64,000 bases of DNA from Collimonas sp. OK412 (GTDB taxonomy: Bacteria; Pseudomonadota; Gammaproteobacteria; Burkholderiales; Burkholderiaceae_D). Positions 8,940 to 17,106 of the stretch are shown one piece after another. Below the pieces are notes generated by a model. It saw only the letters and a program-made list of their open reading frames with translations. It was not told the origin of the DNA and did not search any database. The position numbers and the translations under genes are program-made. The stretch is from assembly GCF_900112135.1 (NCBI RefSeq), contig NZ_FOLC01000006.1, positions 202,916 through 266,915 on the forward strand. The letters are read 5' to 3'. Position 1 is the stretch's first letter, and the number at the start of each line of letters is the position of its first letter.

Positions 8940-9000
8940 CGCCTGCCTGCCGCGCCGCGCTCAGCAAGCGAGCGCGTGGCCGGCCGTCTCCCTGCGCGCA

Positions 9001-9717
9001 TCAAGCCAGCTGTTCGGCGCCCGGCACAGCGGCAGCGCTGAGCACCGCGTCGCGCTTGTCCAGCAAGTGCTGGCGCAATATTGCCGCCAGCCGTTTGCCG
9101 TCGCGCGCTTCCAGCGCTTTCACCATTTCGTCGTGATCATGCGCGGCGCTATCCCATTTGGTCGGCTGGAAATTCGACTTGAAGCGCAGCGCCTTCAGGC
9201 GCCGGTTCAAGCCCAGGTAAGTCTGGCGCAGCACTGAATTGCGGGCGGCGTCGTTGATCTTGTCGTGTATCGCCTGGTTGCGGCTGTAGTAGCCAGGCAA
9301 ATCGTTCTGCGCCTTGCACGCCAGCATCGCATAGTGCAGGGCCTTGATCTCGGCCAGTTCGACCGGCGTGATGCGCTCGCAGGCCAACTCGCCCGACATC
9401 GCTTCCAGGCCGCTCATCAGTTCGAAGGTTTCCCAGATTTCCGTTTCCGACATCTTGGAGACTGAGGCGCCCCGGTTCGGCGATATCTCTATCAAGCCTT
9501 CGGCCGCCAGCACCTTCAGCGCTTCGCGCAAGGGGGTGCGCGAAATGCCCAGCGTTTCGCACAACTCCCGTTCGTTGAGTTTGGTCCCTGGTGTCAACAC
9601 CGCTTCGACGATCAGGTTGCGCAAATGGTCAACCACCGTGTCATGCAGGCGCTGGCGCTCCAGTTTGGGCACCAGGGGAGCGGCTTTTTCTTCCTGTCCA
9701 ATTATCGCATTTTGCAT
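9001..9717 (-). CDS. GntR-family (FCD/FadR subfamily) regulator
   Basis: The protein has 238 residues. It has an N-terminal winged helix (LNERELCETLGISRTPLREALKVLAAEGLIEISPNRGASV) and a C-terminal FCD ligand domain whose metal/ligand residues include HDKIND and HDHDEM. AAGGA lies 6-7 bases before the ATG at 9717. It is divergent from the aminotransferase-MFS-hydratase-dehydrogenase operon and is expected to regulate it. Its own start codon lies inside one copy of a 16-bp palindrome that also lies in the operon's leader, so autoregulation is likely. The effector is probably a carboxylate of the pathway (inference). Confidence 0.88.
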   Translation of the reverse strand: MQNAIIGQEEKAAPLVPKLERQRLHDTVVDHLRNLIVEAVLTPGTKLNERELCETLGISRTPLREALKVLAAEGLIEISPNRGASVSKMSETEIWETFELMSGLEAMSGELACERITPVELAEIKALHYAMLACKAQNDLPGYYSRNQAIHDKINDAARNSVLRQTYLGLNRRLKALRFKSNFQPTKWDSAAHDHDEMVKALEARDGKRLAAILRQHLLDKRDAVLSAAAVPGAEQLA

Positions 9718-9724
9718 TCAAAAT
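9709..9724. promoter_or_regulatory. operator-like palindrome overlapping the GntR start codon
   Basis: On the minus strand the bases read ATTTTGAATGCAAAAT, arms ATTTTG/CAAAAT around AATG. The regulator's ATG (9717-9715) lies in its centre. An identical copy in the same relation to transcription lies at 9937-9952. AT-rich inverted repeats of this size are typical FCD-GntR operators. Confidence 0.65.
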
Positions 9725-9936
9725 CCTTTTCCACGCATTTGTCTGTATTTTAACATCAAATACCAGGCGCAAGAATCGTTGGCCGTGGTTATCCGAAGTG
9801 AATGTAAAAAAGAATAAATCAGCTAAAAATCACTATATTTCATTGATTATTAAGGGTTTGAAGTGGTTTTAAGCCGATTCCGCCAGTCAGGTATTGTTAA
9901 AAATCCCTTTACGGCTGAGATTTGGACTGATAAAGT

Positions 9937-9952
9937 ATTTTGAATGCAAAAT
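9937..9952. promoter_or_regulatory. second copy of the GntR operator-like palindrome
   Basis: ATTTTGAATGCAAAAT on the plus strand is the exact reverse complement of 9709-9724. It lies 25 bases upstream of the aminotransferase start codon at 9977 and just before its Shine-Dalgarno site, where bound repressor would block the operon. Confidence 0.65.
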
Positions 9953-9976
9953 ACAATTTGTTCAAAGGAGGCATAC

Positions 9977-11194
9977 ATGTTGACACTAGATTTCCATCCG
10001 GCCGGCCGTCATTTCCTGCAGATCCCGGGTCCCAGCCCGGTGCCTGACCGCATCCTGCGCGCCATGAGTTATCCCACCATCGACCACCGCGGCCCGGAAT
10101 TCGGCGCGCTGGGCCTGCAGGTGCTGGCAGGCATCAAGAAAATCTTCAAGACCGTGCAGCCGGTAGTGATCTATCCGGCCTCCGGCACCGGCGCCTGGGA
10201 AGCGGCACTGACCAATACCCTGAGTCCGGGCGATACGGTGCTGATGTACGAAACCGGGCATTTCGCCACGCTCTGGAAAAAAATGGCGGAGGCCTTGGGA
10301 TTGAAGCCGGAGTTCCTCGGCTTGCCCGGCACCGAAGGCTGGCGCCAAGGGGTGCAGGCCGACCGCATCGAACAGCGCTTGCGCCAGGATCGCGAACATC
10401 AGATCAAGGCGGTGTGCGTGGTCCACAATGAAACTTCAACCGGCGTCACTTCGGATATCGCCGCCGTACGAAGGGCGATAGACGCCGCCGGCCATCCGGC
10501 CTTGCTGATCGTCGACACGATTTCCGGCCTGGCCTCGGCGGATTATCGCCACGATGAGTGGGGTGTCGACGTTACCGTGTCCGGATCGCAAAAAGGTTTG
10601 ATGCTGCCGCCCGGCATCAGCTTCAACGCGGTATCGCAGAAAGCCATCGCGGCCGGCAAGAACGCCAGGTTGCCAAAAGCATTCTGGGACTGGACCGACA
10701 TCATCGAGATGAACCAGGCCGGCTACTGGCCCTACACGCCCAACACCAACCTGCTGTACGGATTGTCGGAAGCGCTCGACATGATCCTGGGCGAAGGCCT
10801 GGAGCAGGTGTTCCTGCGCCACCAGCGGCTGGCAAGCGCCTGCCGCGCCGCGGTGCGTGCCTGGGGCCTGGAAATCCAGTGCGCCGATCCGGCGCTGTAC
10901 TCACCGGTGCTGACCGGCGTCATGACGCCACCCGGCTTTGATGCCGATGCGATCCGCAAGACCATCTATGAAAACTTCAACATGTCGCTCGGCACCGGCC
11001 TCGGGAAAATGAAAGGCGGCATGTTCCGCATCGGCCACCTGGGCGAAGCCAACGACCTGACGCTGATGGCGACCCTGGCCGGCTGCGAAATGGGCCTGAA
11101 GCTGGCCGGCGTGCCCCTGGCCGGCAGCGGCGTAGTGGCGGCGATGGAAAACCTGGCGGCGCAAAAGAGCAAACCGGTATTAAAGGCAGCGTAG
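9977..11194 (+). CDS. class V aminotransferase, serine-glyoxylate/alanine-glyoxylate type
   Basis: The 405-residue PLP enzyme begins with the family signature HFLQIPGPSPVPDRILRAMSYPTIDHRGPEF. PLP-binding Asp180 is in LIVDTISG and the Schiff-base Lys206 is in SGSQKGLMLPPG. Family members transfer the amino group of serine, alanine or ureidoglycine to glyoxylate. ATG 9977 is preferred over an upstream in-frame ATG (9944) because AAAGGAGG at 9964-9971 is optimally spaced and the 9944 ATG belongs to the operator palindrome. It is first in a four-gene catabolic operon. Hydroxypyruvate or glyoxylate produced here would fit the downstream 2-hydroxyacid dehydrogenase. Confidence 0.85.
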   Translation: MLTLDFHPAGRHFLQIPGPSPVPDRILRAMSYPTIDHRGPEFGALGLQVLAGIKKIFKTVQPVVIYPASGTGAWEAALTNTLSPGDTVLMYETGHFATLWKKMAEALGLKPEFLGLPGTEGWRQGVQADRIEQRLRQDREHQIKAVCVVHNETSTGVTSDIAAVRRAIDAAGHPALLIVDTISGLASADYRHDEWGVDVTVSGSQKGLMLPPGISFNAVSQKAIAAGKNARLPKAFWDWTDIIEMNQAGYWPYTPNTNLLYGLSEALDMILGEGLEQVFLRHQRLASACRAAVRAWGLEIQCADPALYSPVLTGVMTPPGFDADAIRKTIYENFNMSLGTGLGKMKGGMFRIGHLGEANDLTLMATLAGCEMGLKLAGVPLAGSGVVAAMENLAAQKSKPVLKAA

Positions 11195-11300
11195 ACGGCG
11201 AAATTGCGGAAACCGCTCCGGCACCGTCCCGCAGAGGACGGGGAGCAAGGATAAAGATGTCCTGCGGCGCTTGCCGACCACCATGATATTGGAGACAACA

Positions 11301-12584
11301 ATGAAACACCTGCGTTTGCGCGCGACCACGGTCGTGCTCATCATGTTATGCCTGATGTATTTCATTACCTACCTGGATCGCGTCAACGTCAGCACCGCCG
11401 CGGCCGGCTTTGCGAAAGAATTCGATCTGTCGAAAACGCAGATCGGCCTGGTGTTCTCGGCCTTCGCCTATCCCTACCTGGTGTTCCAGATCATCGGCGG
11501 CTGGGTCAGCGACAAGTTCGGCGCCAAACGCACCCTGATCTATTGCGGCATCTTGTGGGGCATCGCCACCATCCTGACCGGTTTTGCCGGCGGCCTGTTT
11601 TCGCTGCTGCTTGCCCGGCTGCTGCTCGGGCTGGGCGAGGGCGCCACCTTTCCGGCAGCCACCAGCGCCATGTCGCGCTGGGTCGCCAAGGAAAACCGCG
11701 GGTTTGCCCAAGGTGTCACCCATGCCTTCGCCCGTATCGGCAATGCGGTCGCGCCGACACTGGTGGTGTTCATCATGGCGACCCATGGCTGGCGCGAATC
11801 GTTCTATATCTGCGGGGTGATCAGCCTGGTCTGGGTACTGGTGTGGGCATTCGTGTTTACGGAACATCCGGAGAAACATCCGCGCATTACCCAGGAAGAG
11901 CTGGCAGTGCTGCCGGCCGTCAAGAAAAACACGCCGAAGATTCCATGGGGAGCGCTGTTCAAGCGCATGCTGCCGGTGACCATCGTGTATTTCTGCTATG
12001 GCTGGACGCTGTGGCTGTTCCTGAGCTGGATCCCGCAATATTTCCTGCACAGCTACGACCTGGACATCAAGAAATCCGCCCTGTTCGCTTCCAGCGTGTT
12101 CTTCGCCGGCGTGGTCGGCGATACGCTGGGCGGCATCGTCAGCGACAGGATCCTGAAACGCACCGGCAACCTGAAGCGGGCGCGCAGCCAGATGGTGTCG
12201 GTCTGCATGCTATTGACGTTGCTGTCGCTGCTGCCGCTGCTGGTCACGCACAACGTCTACGTCTCGATACTTTGCCTGAGCGCCGGTTTCTTTTTCGCCG
12301 AAATGACGATCGGCCCGATGTGGGCGATTCCGATGGATATCGCTCCGCAATATTCAGGCACCGCCAGCGGCATGATGAATACCGGTTCGGCGCTGGCGGC
12401 GATCATCTCGCCGGTGCTGTCCGGTTACCTGATCGACCGCTTCGGCAGCTGGGAACTGCCGTTCGTCGGCAGCATGATCCTGATGGGATTCGGCGTGCTG
12501 CTGGCGTTCCGCATGCAGCCCGACAGCAAATTCGAGCACAGCGTGGCGGACGCTGCGGCCAACCCGGTGAAGGCCGGCGCCTAG
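11301..12584 (+). CDS. MFS transporter, anion:cation symporter type
   Basis: The 427-residue protein has about 12 hydrophobic segments. The ACS-family (GudP/ExuT/phthalate type) hallmarks are YLDRVNVSTAA in helix 1, GGWVSDKFGAKR between helices 2 and 3, and LLGLGEGATFPAATSAMSRWVAKENRG in helix 4. These carriers take up sugar acids and other organic anions with protons. GGAG at 11291-11294 supports ATG 11301. Its place between aminotransferase and hydratase suggests it imports the pathway substrate. Confidence 0.85.
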   Translation: MKHLRLRATTVVLIMLCLMYFITYLDRVNVSTAAAGFAKEFDLSKTQIGLVFSAFAYPYLVFQIIGGWVSDKFGAKRTLIYCGILWGIATILTGFAGGLFSLLLARLLLGLGEGATFPAATSAMSRWVAKENRGFAQGVTHAFARIGNAVAPTLVVFIMATHGWRESFYICGVISLVWVLVWAFVFTEHPEKHPRITQEELAVLPAVKKNTPKIPWGALFKRMLPVTIVYFCYGWTLWLFLSWIPQYFLHSYDLDIKKSALFASSVFFAGVVGDTLGGIVSDRILKRTGNLKRARSQMVSVCMLLTLLSLLPLLVTHNVYVSILCLSAGFFFAEMTIGPMWAIPMDIAPQYSGTASGMMNTGSALAAIISPVLSGYLIDRFGSWELPFVGSMILMGFGVLLAFRMQPDSKFEHSVADAAANPVKAGA

Positions 12585-12633
12585 AAGCGCCTGTCGATCC
12601 GGCCATGCGACATAGCTATAACCAGGGGTTTTT

Positions 12634-13401
12634 ATGAGTTCTTCGCAATCTCCACAACAGCGGCTGGCGCATCTGTTGGGCACGGCATACGGCAATCATG
12701 CGACAGTCGAATGCATTCCGCAGGAACTGGAGCCGGTTAGCGCCGACGCTGCCTACCTGGTGCAGCACGCGTTCCTGCAGCACCGGCAGGCCAGGATCGG
12801 CGGCTGGAAGATAGGTGCAAAATCGGCGCAGGGGCCGATACAGGGTGCGCCTTTGCCGGCGGAGCGTATTTATCCCGCCACCACGCTCATCGAGCGCTCC
12901 GCTTACCCGGTGCTGGGCATCGAGCTGGAAATCATGTTTTGTTTCGACATCGATTTCCAGCCCGGCGCGGCGCCGATGGCGGAACCGGAGGTAATGCGCC
13001 ACATCGGCAGCATGGCGGCGTCGATCGAGATCGTTTCCAGCCGCCTTGCCGGCTGGCCGGAAGTGCCCAAGCTGAGCCAGCTGGCGGACCTGCAAAACCA
13101 CGGCGCCCTGGTCAGCGGCGAGTTCATCGCCTATGACGCCGCTTTTCCTTTCCTGAAGCCGGAGGCGCACCTGACCTTGAACGGCAAGGACATATTCAAG
13201 GGCAGCGCCGGCAATCCCGCCGGCGATCCGCGGCGCCTGCTGGGCTGGCTGGTGAACCATTGCAACACGCGCGGCATAACCCTGCCTGCCGGCACGGTAG
13301 TCACAACCGGGTCCTATACCGGCATCCACTTTCCGGATGAACCGGGCCTGGTGATCGGCCAGGTTGCGGGTTTGCCGCCGATTCATTTCGAGCTGGCCTA
13401 A
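12634..13401 (+). CDS. 2-keto-4-pentenoate hydratase-like protein (FAH fold)
   Basis: This 255-residue protein resembles MhpD/HpaH hydratases: GGWKIGAKSAQGPIQ, PVLGIELEIMFCF (Glu-Leu-Glu metal site), LADLQNHGALVSGE and TVVTTGSYTGIHFPDEPG. Such enzymes add water to 2-keto-4-enoates or decarboxylate related acids, using Mg2+. No ring-cleavage dioxygenase is nearby, so the substrate may be a sugar-acid-derived keto acid rather than an aromatic intermediate (inference). It is the third gene of the GntR-controlled operon. Confidence 0.8.
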   Translation: MSSSQSPQQRLAHLLGTAYGNHATVECIPQELEPVSADAAYLVQHAFLQHRQARIGGWKIGAKSAQGPIQGAPLPAERIYPATTLIERSAYPVLGIELEIMFCFDIDFQPGAAPMAEPEVMRHIGSMAASIEIVSSRLAGWPEVPKLSQLADLQNHGALVSGEFIAYDAAFPFLKPEAHLTLNGKDIFKGSAGNPAGDPRRLLGWLVNHCNTRGITLPAGTVVTTGSYTGIHFPDEPGLVIGQVAGLPPIHFELA

Positions 13402-13445
13402 GCCGGGCATCGGCAATTTTTTCAAGTTTTTGACAGGACTCCATC

Positions 13446-16433
13446 ATGTTGGTCAAGCCTATCCACCTGGTCCCTCGCAGCCCAACGCTGGCGACGCCGC
13501 TGGCTGCGCAGCTGCGGCGCGAACTGAAAGGTGAAGTACTGTTCGGCCGGGCCGACCGCGGCCGCTATGCCACCGACGCTTCGATCTACCAGATCATGCC
13601 GCTTGGCGTGGCGGTGCCGCGCGACCAGGACGACCTGCTGCTGGCGCTGGACATCGCCCGCAGCCACCAGGTCCCGGTGCTGGCGCGCGGCGCCGGCACC
13701 AGCCAGTGCGGCCAGACCGTAGGCGAGGCGCTGGTGATCGACAACAGCAAATGGCTGAACCAGGTCATCGATTTCGATCCGGCGGCGCGCACCGTGACGG
13801 TGGAGCCCGGCATGGTCCTCGACCACCTCAACGCCTGGCTCAAGCCGCACGGGCTGTGGTTTCCGGTGGACGTATCGACCGCGGCCCAGTGCACGATCGG
13901 CGGCATGGCAGGCAATAATTCCTGCGGCTCGCGGTCGATCGAGTACGGCAACATGGTGCACAACGTAGCCGCCATCGATGCGGTGCTGGCTGACGGCACG
14001 CTAGGACGCTTCCAACGCCTGGACCGCATGGAGCAGGGCGGCCGCATCGGCGGCATCACCGCCGGACTGCAGCGTATCGCGCGGCGCGAACAGGCCGAGA
14101 TCACGGAACGCGTACCCAAGGTGCTGCGGCGGGTCGGCGGCTACAACATCGATATCTTCGATTGCCAGAATCCGCGCGCCTACACTGACGACGGCATTGC
14201 CAACCTGGCGCATATCCTGGTCGGCTCCGAAGGGACGCTGGCGTACAGCAGACAGCTCACCTTGTCGCTGGCGCCGCTGCCGGCGCACAAGGTCCTGGGC
14301 GTGGTCAATTTCCCGACCTTCTACCAGGCAATGGACATGACGCAGCACATCGTCAAGCTCGGTCCGACCGCGGTCGAGCTGGTCGACCGCACCATGATCG
14401 ACCTGTCCATGGGCAATCCGGCATTCAAGCCAGTCATCGAAAAAGCCCTGGCAGGGCAGCCGCAAGCGATTTTGCTGGTCGAGTTCGCCGGAGACGATCG
14501 CGCCGCGCTGTTGAAAAAACTGGCCAGCCTGGACCAATTGATGGCCGACCTGGGGCTGCCCGGGTCCGTGGTGCAAATGAGCGGCGCGGCCGACCAGAAA
14601 GCATTGTGGGATGTGCGCAAGGCTGGCCTGAACATCATGATGAGCATGAAGGGCGACGGCAAGCCGGTATCCTTCATCGAAGATTGCGCCGTGCCGCTGG
14701 AGCACCTGGCCGAATACACCAGCCAGCTGACCGAAGTGTTCCACAAATACGGCACCGAAGGCACCTGGTACGCGCACGCCAGCGTCGGCACCCTGCATGT
14801 CAGGCCGATACTCGACATGCGCCGCGGCGGCGCCAAGGATATGCGCGAAATTGCCGAGGCTGCCTCGGCGCTGGTGCGCAAATACAAAGGCGCTTATTCG
14901 GGCGAACACGGCGACGGCCTGTGCCGCGGCGAATGGGTGGCCTGGCAATACGGTCCGAAAATCAATGCGGCCTTCACCGAGATCAAGGAACTGTTCGATC
15001 CGCAGAATCGCTTCAACCCGGACAAGATCGTGCGCCCGCCCAAGATGGACGACGCCAGCAATTTCCGTTTTGTCCCAGGCTATAGCGAGCTGCCGCATCG
15101 TCCTTTGCTGGACTGGTCGTCCTGGAACGTCAGGCGCAATCCGCTGACCGGCGAAGAAACCGCGGCCGGCAGCGGCGGCGACCAGAGCGGCGGCCTGGCC
15201 AAGCTGGTTGAAATGTGCAACAACAACGGCCATTGCCGCAAATTCGACGCCGGCACCATGTGCCCCAGCTATCGCATCACTAAAGACGAAAAGCACGTCA
15301 CGCGCGGCCGCGCCAATACCCTGCGCCTGGCGCTGTCGGGCCAGCTCGGCAGCGAGGGCCTGGCCAGCGCCGAGGTCAAGGAAGTGCTGGACCTGTGCGT
15401 ATCGTGCAAAGGCTGCAAGCGCGACTGCCCGACCGGTGTCGACATGGCCAAGATCAAGATTGAAGCGCGCGCGGCGTGGGCCGGCAAGCATGGCCTCAGC
15501 TTGCGCGACAGGCTGGTGGGATTTGTGCCGAAGTATGCGCCGTACGCCAGCGCTATCGGCGGCCTGATCGCCTGGGCCGATGGCATTCCTGTGCTGTCCG
15601 GCTGGCTGAAAAAGCAGGTAGGCCTGGCGCCGCAACGATCTTTTCCGCGCTTCAAGAATGCTTTTCTGAACAATGCAAGATCGGCTGGAGAGGGCGAACG
15701 GGAGGTCTTGCTGTTCGTCGATACCTTCAACAATTACATGGAACCTGAAAACGCCCGTGCCGCGCAAGCGGTGCTGGAAGCCGCCGGGTACCAGGTGCAC
15801 TTCAATACGGTGGCAGGCCAAAAGCCCTTGTGCTGCGGCCGTACCTATCTGTCTGCCGGCCTGGTCGAACAGGCAAAGGCGGAAGCACGCAGGACGCTGG
15901 ATGTATTGATGCCATTCGTTGAGCGCGGAATTGCCATTGTCGGGCTGGAGCCATCCTGCCTGCTGTCCTTGCGCGACGAGTTTCTTAATTATGGTTATGG
16001 CGAAGAGGCGAAGAAGCTGGCGGCGTCGGCCTATCTTTTTGAGGAATTCCTGATGAGAGAAAAAAAGGCCGGCCGTTTCCACCTGGACCTGAAGCCGCTG
16101 CCTGGCAACAAAGTCCTGGTGCACGGGCATTGCCATCAAAAAGCCTTCGACGCTTTGCGTCCGGTGCACGCGGTATTGCAATGGATCCCGCACATTGAAC
16201 TGGATTCAGTGGAATCTTCCTGCTGCGGCATGGCCGGCAGTTTCGGCTATGAAGCCGAGCACTACGATGCGTCGATCGCCATGGCCGAGCTGGCGTTGTT
16301 GCCGGCTGTCCGCAAGGCTGGCAAAGACAGTATCATCGTCGCCGACGGTACCAGCTGCCGGCACCAGATTCACGATGGAGCGGATACGGTTGCGCTGCAT
16401 GTGGCGCGTGTCCTCGCCATGTCGCTACCGTGA
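13446..16433 (+). CDS. FAD-linked and [4Fe-4S] 2-hydroxyacid dehydrogenase (YdiJ/Dld-like fusion)
   Basis: The 995-residue fusion has an FAD-binding PCMH domain (about 45-230, with LARGAGTSQCGQTVGEALVID and GGMAGNNSCGSRSIEYGNM), an FAD-oxidase C-terminal domain (to about 530), and a GlcF-like iron-sulfur half. That half holds CNNNGHCRKFDAGTMCP (about 591) and CVSCKGCKRDCP (about 650). Two CCG motifs follow, CCGRTY near 795 and CCGMAG near 926. The layout is that of YdiJ-type D-2-hydroxyacid (D-lactate, D-2-hydroxyglutarate, glycolate) dehydrogenases that pass electrons to the quinone pool. It closes the catabolic operon and would oxidise a 2-hydroxyacid from the imported substrate. Confidence 0.85.
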   Translation: MLVKPIHLVPRSPTLATPLAAQLRRELKGEVLFGRADRGRYATDASIYQIMPLGVAVPRDQDDLLLALDIARSHQVPVLARGAGTSQCGQTVGEALVIDNSKWLNQVIDFDPAARTVTVEPGMVLDHLNAWLKPHGLWFPVDVSTAAQCTIGGMAGNNSCGSRSIEYGNMVHNVAAIDAVLADGTLGRFQRLDRMEQGGRIGGITAGLQRIARREQAEITERVPKVLRRVGGYNIDIFDCQNPRAYTDDGIANLAHILVGSEGTLAYSRQLTLSLAPLPAHKVLGVVNFPTFYQAMDMTQHIVKLGPTAVELVDRTMIDLSMGNPAFKPVIEKALAGQPQAILLVEFAGDDRAALLKKLASLDQLMADLGLPGSVVQMSGAADQKALWDVRKAGLNIMMSMKGDGKPVSFIEDCAVPLEHLAEYTSQLTEVFHKYGTEGTWYAHASVGTLHVRPILDMRRGGAKDMREIAEAASALVRKYKGAYSGEHGDGLCRGEWVAWQYGPKINAAFTEIKELFDPQNRFNPDKIVRPPKMDDASNFRFVPGYSELPHRPLLDWSSWNVRRNPLTGEETAAGSGGDQSGGLAKLVEMCNNNGHCRKFDAGTMCPSYRITKDEKHVTRGRANTLRLALSGQLGSEGLASAEVKEVLDLCVSCKGCKRDCPTGVDMAKIKIEARAAWAGKHGLSLRDRLVGFVPKYAPYASAIGGLIAWADGIPVLSGWLKKQVGLAPQRSFPRFKNAFLNNARSAGEGEREVLLFVDTFNNYMEPENARAAQAVLEAAGYQVHFNTVAGQKPLCCGRTYLSAGLVEQAKAEARRTLDVLMPFVERGIAIVGLEPSCLLSLRDEFLNYGYGEEAKKLAASAYLFEEFLMREKKAGRFHLDLKPLPGNKVLVHGHCHQKAFDALRPVHAVLQWIPHIELDSVESSCCGMAGSFGYEAEHYDASIAMAELALLPAVRKAGKDSIIVADGTSCRHQIHDGADTVALHVARVLAMSLP

Positions 16434-16543
16434 ATTGAGCTGGGCTTTCGCATTGCTACAGCGATGCACAACCGTAGCAGTCCTGGCTGCTTCCTGCCGG
16501 AGCTACGCGCATCTTGCTTTCGCACGTCACCTTAAGCCTGTCG

Positions 16544-16720
16544 TCACCCATCGTCGCCACCATTCCTGGTTCGCCCTGAAAGCAGCAGGTTCAGGTTTTG
16601 TTTTTCGATACGGCGTATCCGGCGCGCGGGATCATGCGCGGCATGCGCCCCTGCTTTCCTTGCCCTGGCCGGCGCAACCAGCGGATTGCGCGGTTTCGGC
16701 ACTTTGATCGTTATTTTCAT
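16544..16720 (-). CDS. small basic protein with KPRNP motif
   Basis: This 58-residue, strongly basic protein starts MKITIKVPKPRNPLVAPARARKAG and is rich in Arg, Lys and Ala. AAGG lies 6 bases before ATG 16720, so that start is preferred over ATG 16726. The KVPKPRNPLV..R.RKAG pattern resembles small conserved proteins I associate with betaproteobacteria, but I cannot name a family. The charge suggests nucleic-acid or ribosome binding (inference). A structured leader with its own terminator lies upstream at 16824-16955. Confidence 0.6.
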   Translation of the reverse strand: MKITIKVPKPRNPLVAPARARKAGAHAAHDPARRIRRIEKQNLNLLLSGRTRNGGDDG

Positions 16721-16823
16721 CTTCATCCTTTCATGCAGATGACCAGGCGCAGCGTGTGCGCCACTGTTTGTCATGCCGGCATTTCTGCTGCGGGCCGGCC
16801 AATGCCTGGCCCGGAAAAGCAAA

Positions 16824-16851
16824 AACCCCGGCGAGTTTCCTCACCGGGGTT
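16824..16851 (-). terminator. rho-independent terminator on the minus strand
   Basis: AACCCCGG pairs with CCGGGGTT (stem continues GAG/CTC with single mismatched positions) around a short loop. Read on the minus strand it is followed by TTTTTGCTTTT. It ends a minus-strand transcript beginning beyond 16955 and lies upstream of the 58-residue gene. Confidence 0.75.
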
Positions 16852-16868
16852 CATGGTTGGAACGACCG

Positions 16869-16917
16869 GCTCGGGTCGGCAATGTCGCCGAAGGCCCCGA
16901 GCAGTCATGCACGGGGC
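16869..16917 (-). ncRNA. structured leader or small RNA with alternative hairpins
   Basis: On the minus strand two mutually exclusive folds exist. One pairs GCCCCG with CGGGGC (16894-16917). The other pairs GCTCGGG with CCCGAGC (16869-16875 with 16896-16902) around an inner TCGGC/GCCGA hairpin. They share bases 16896-16899. A 12-codon ORF precedes and an intrinsic terminator follows, which is the arrangement of an attenuator or of a short sRNA with its own terminator. No known riboswitch motif was recognised. Confidence 0.45.
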
Positions 16918-16955
16918 TATTTATTGTTCAAATTGTTGATAGCCGTCCGTGGCAT
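16917..16955 (-). CDS. 12-residue putative leader peptide
   Basis: The frame encodes MPRTAINNLNNK and has a good Shine-Dalgarno (AGGA, 6 bases before ATG). Its stop codon falls at the first base of the GCCCCG/CGGGGC hairpin, so a ribosome on the stop codon would mask that hairpin and favour the alternative one. Asn-rich codons (four AAT/AAC of twelve) could be the sensing element (inference). Confidence 0.4.
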   Translation of the reverse strand: MPRTAINNLNNK

Positions 16956-17106
16956 GGCCGTTCCTTTCCTGTAAAAAATACGTTGGTCAAAATGCTGAGT
17001 TGCGATTCTGCGCTCGATGAAAACGCGGTGTCAAACGTTTCGTCGATACACCGCCGTGTTCTGTTGTTTTTTGTGCGAGTGCCCGCGATGGACATGGCCG
17101 CGCGCT

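Noticed and set aside
8956..8976. CGCGCT/AGCGCG hairpin between gmhA and the GntR gene
   Set aside because: Only six GC pairs in GC-rich DNA and no T-run; could arise by chance.
9944..9976. N-terminal extension of the aminotransferase from ATG 9944
   Set aside because: That ATG is the centre of the GntR operator palindrome and lacks a ribosome site; ATG 9977 has AAAGGAGG at ideal distance.
14001..16193. 730-codon minus-strand open frame opposite the FAD/Fe-S dehydrogenase
   Set aside because: It is antisense to a well-conserved gene with intact cofactor motifs; no ribosome site or recognisable domain.
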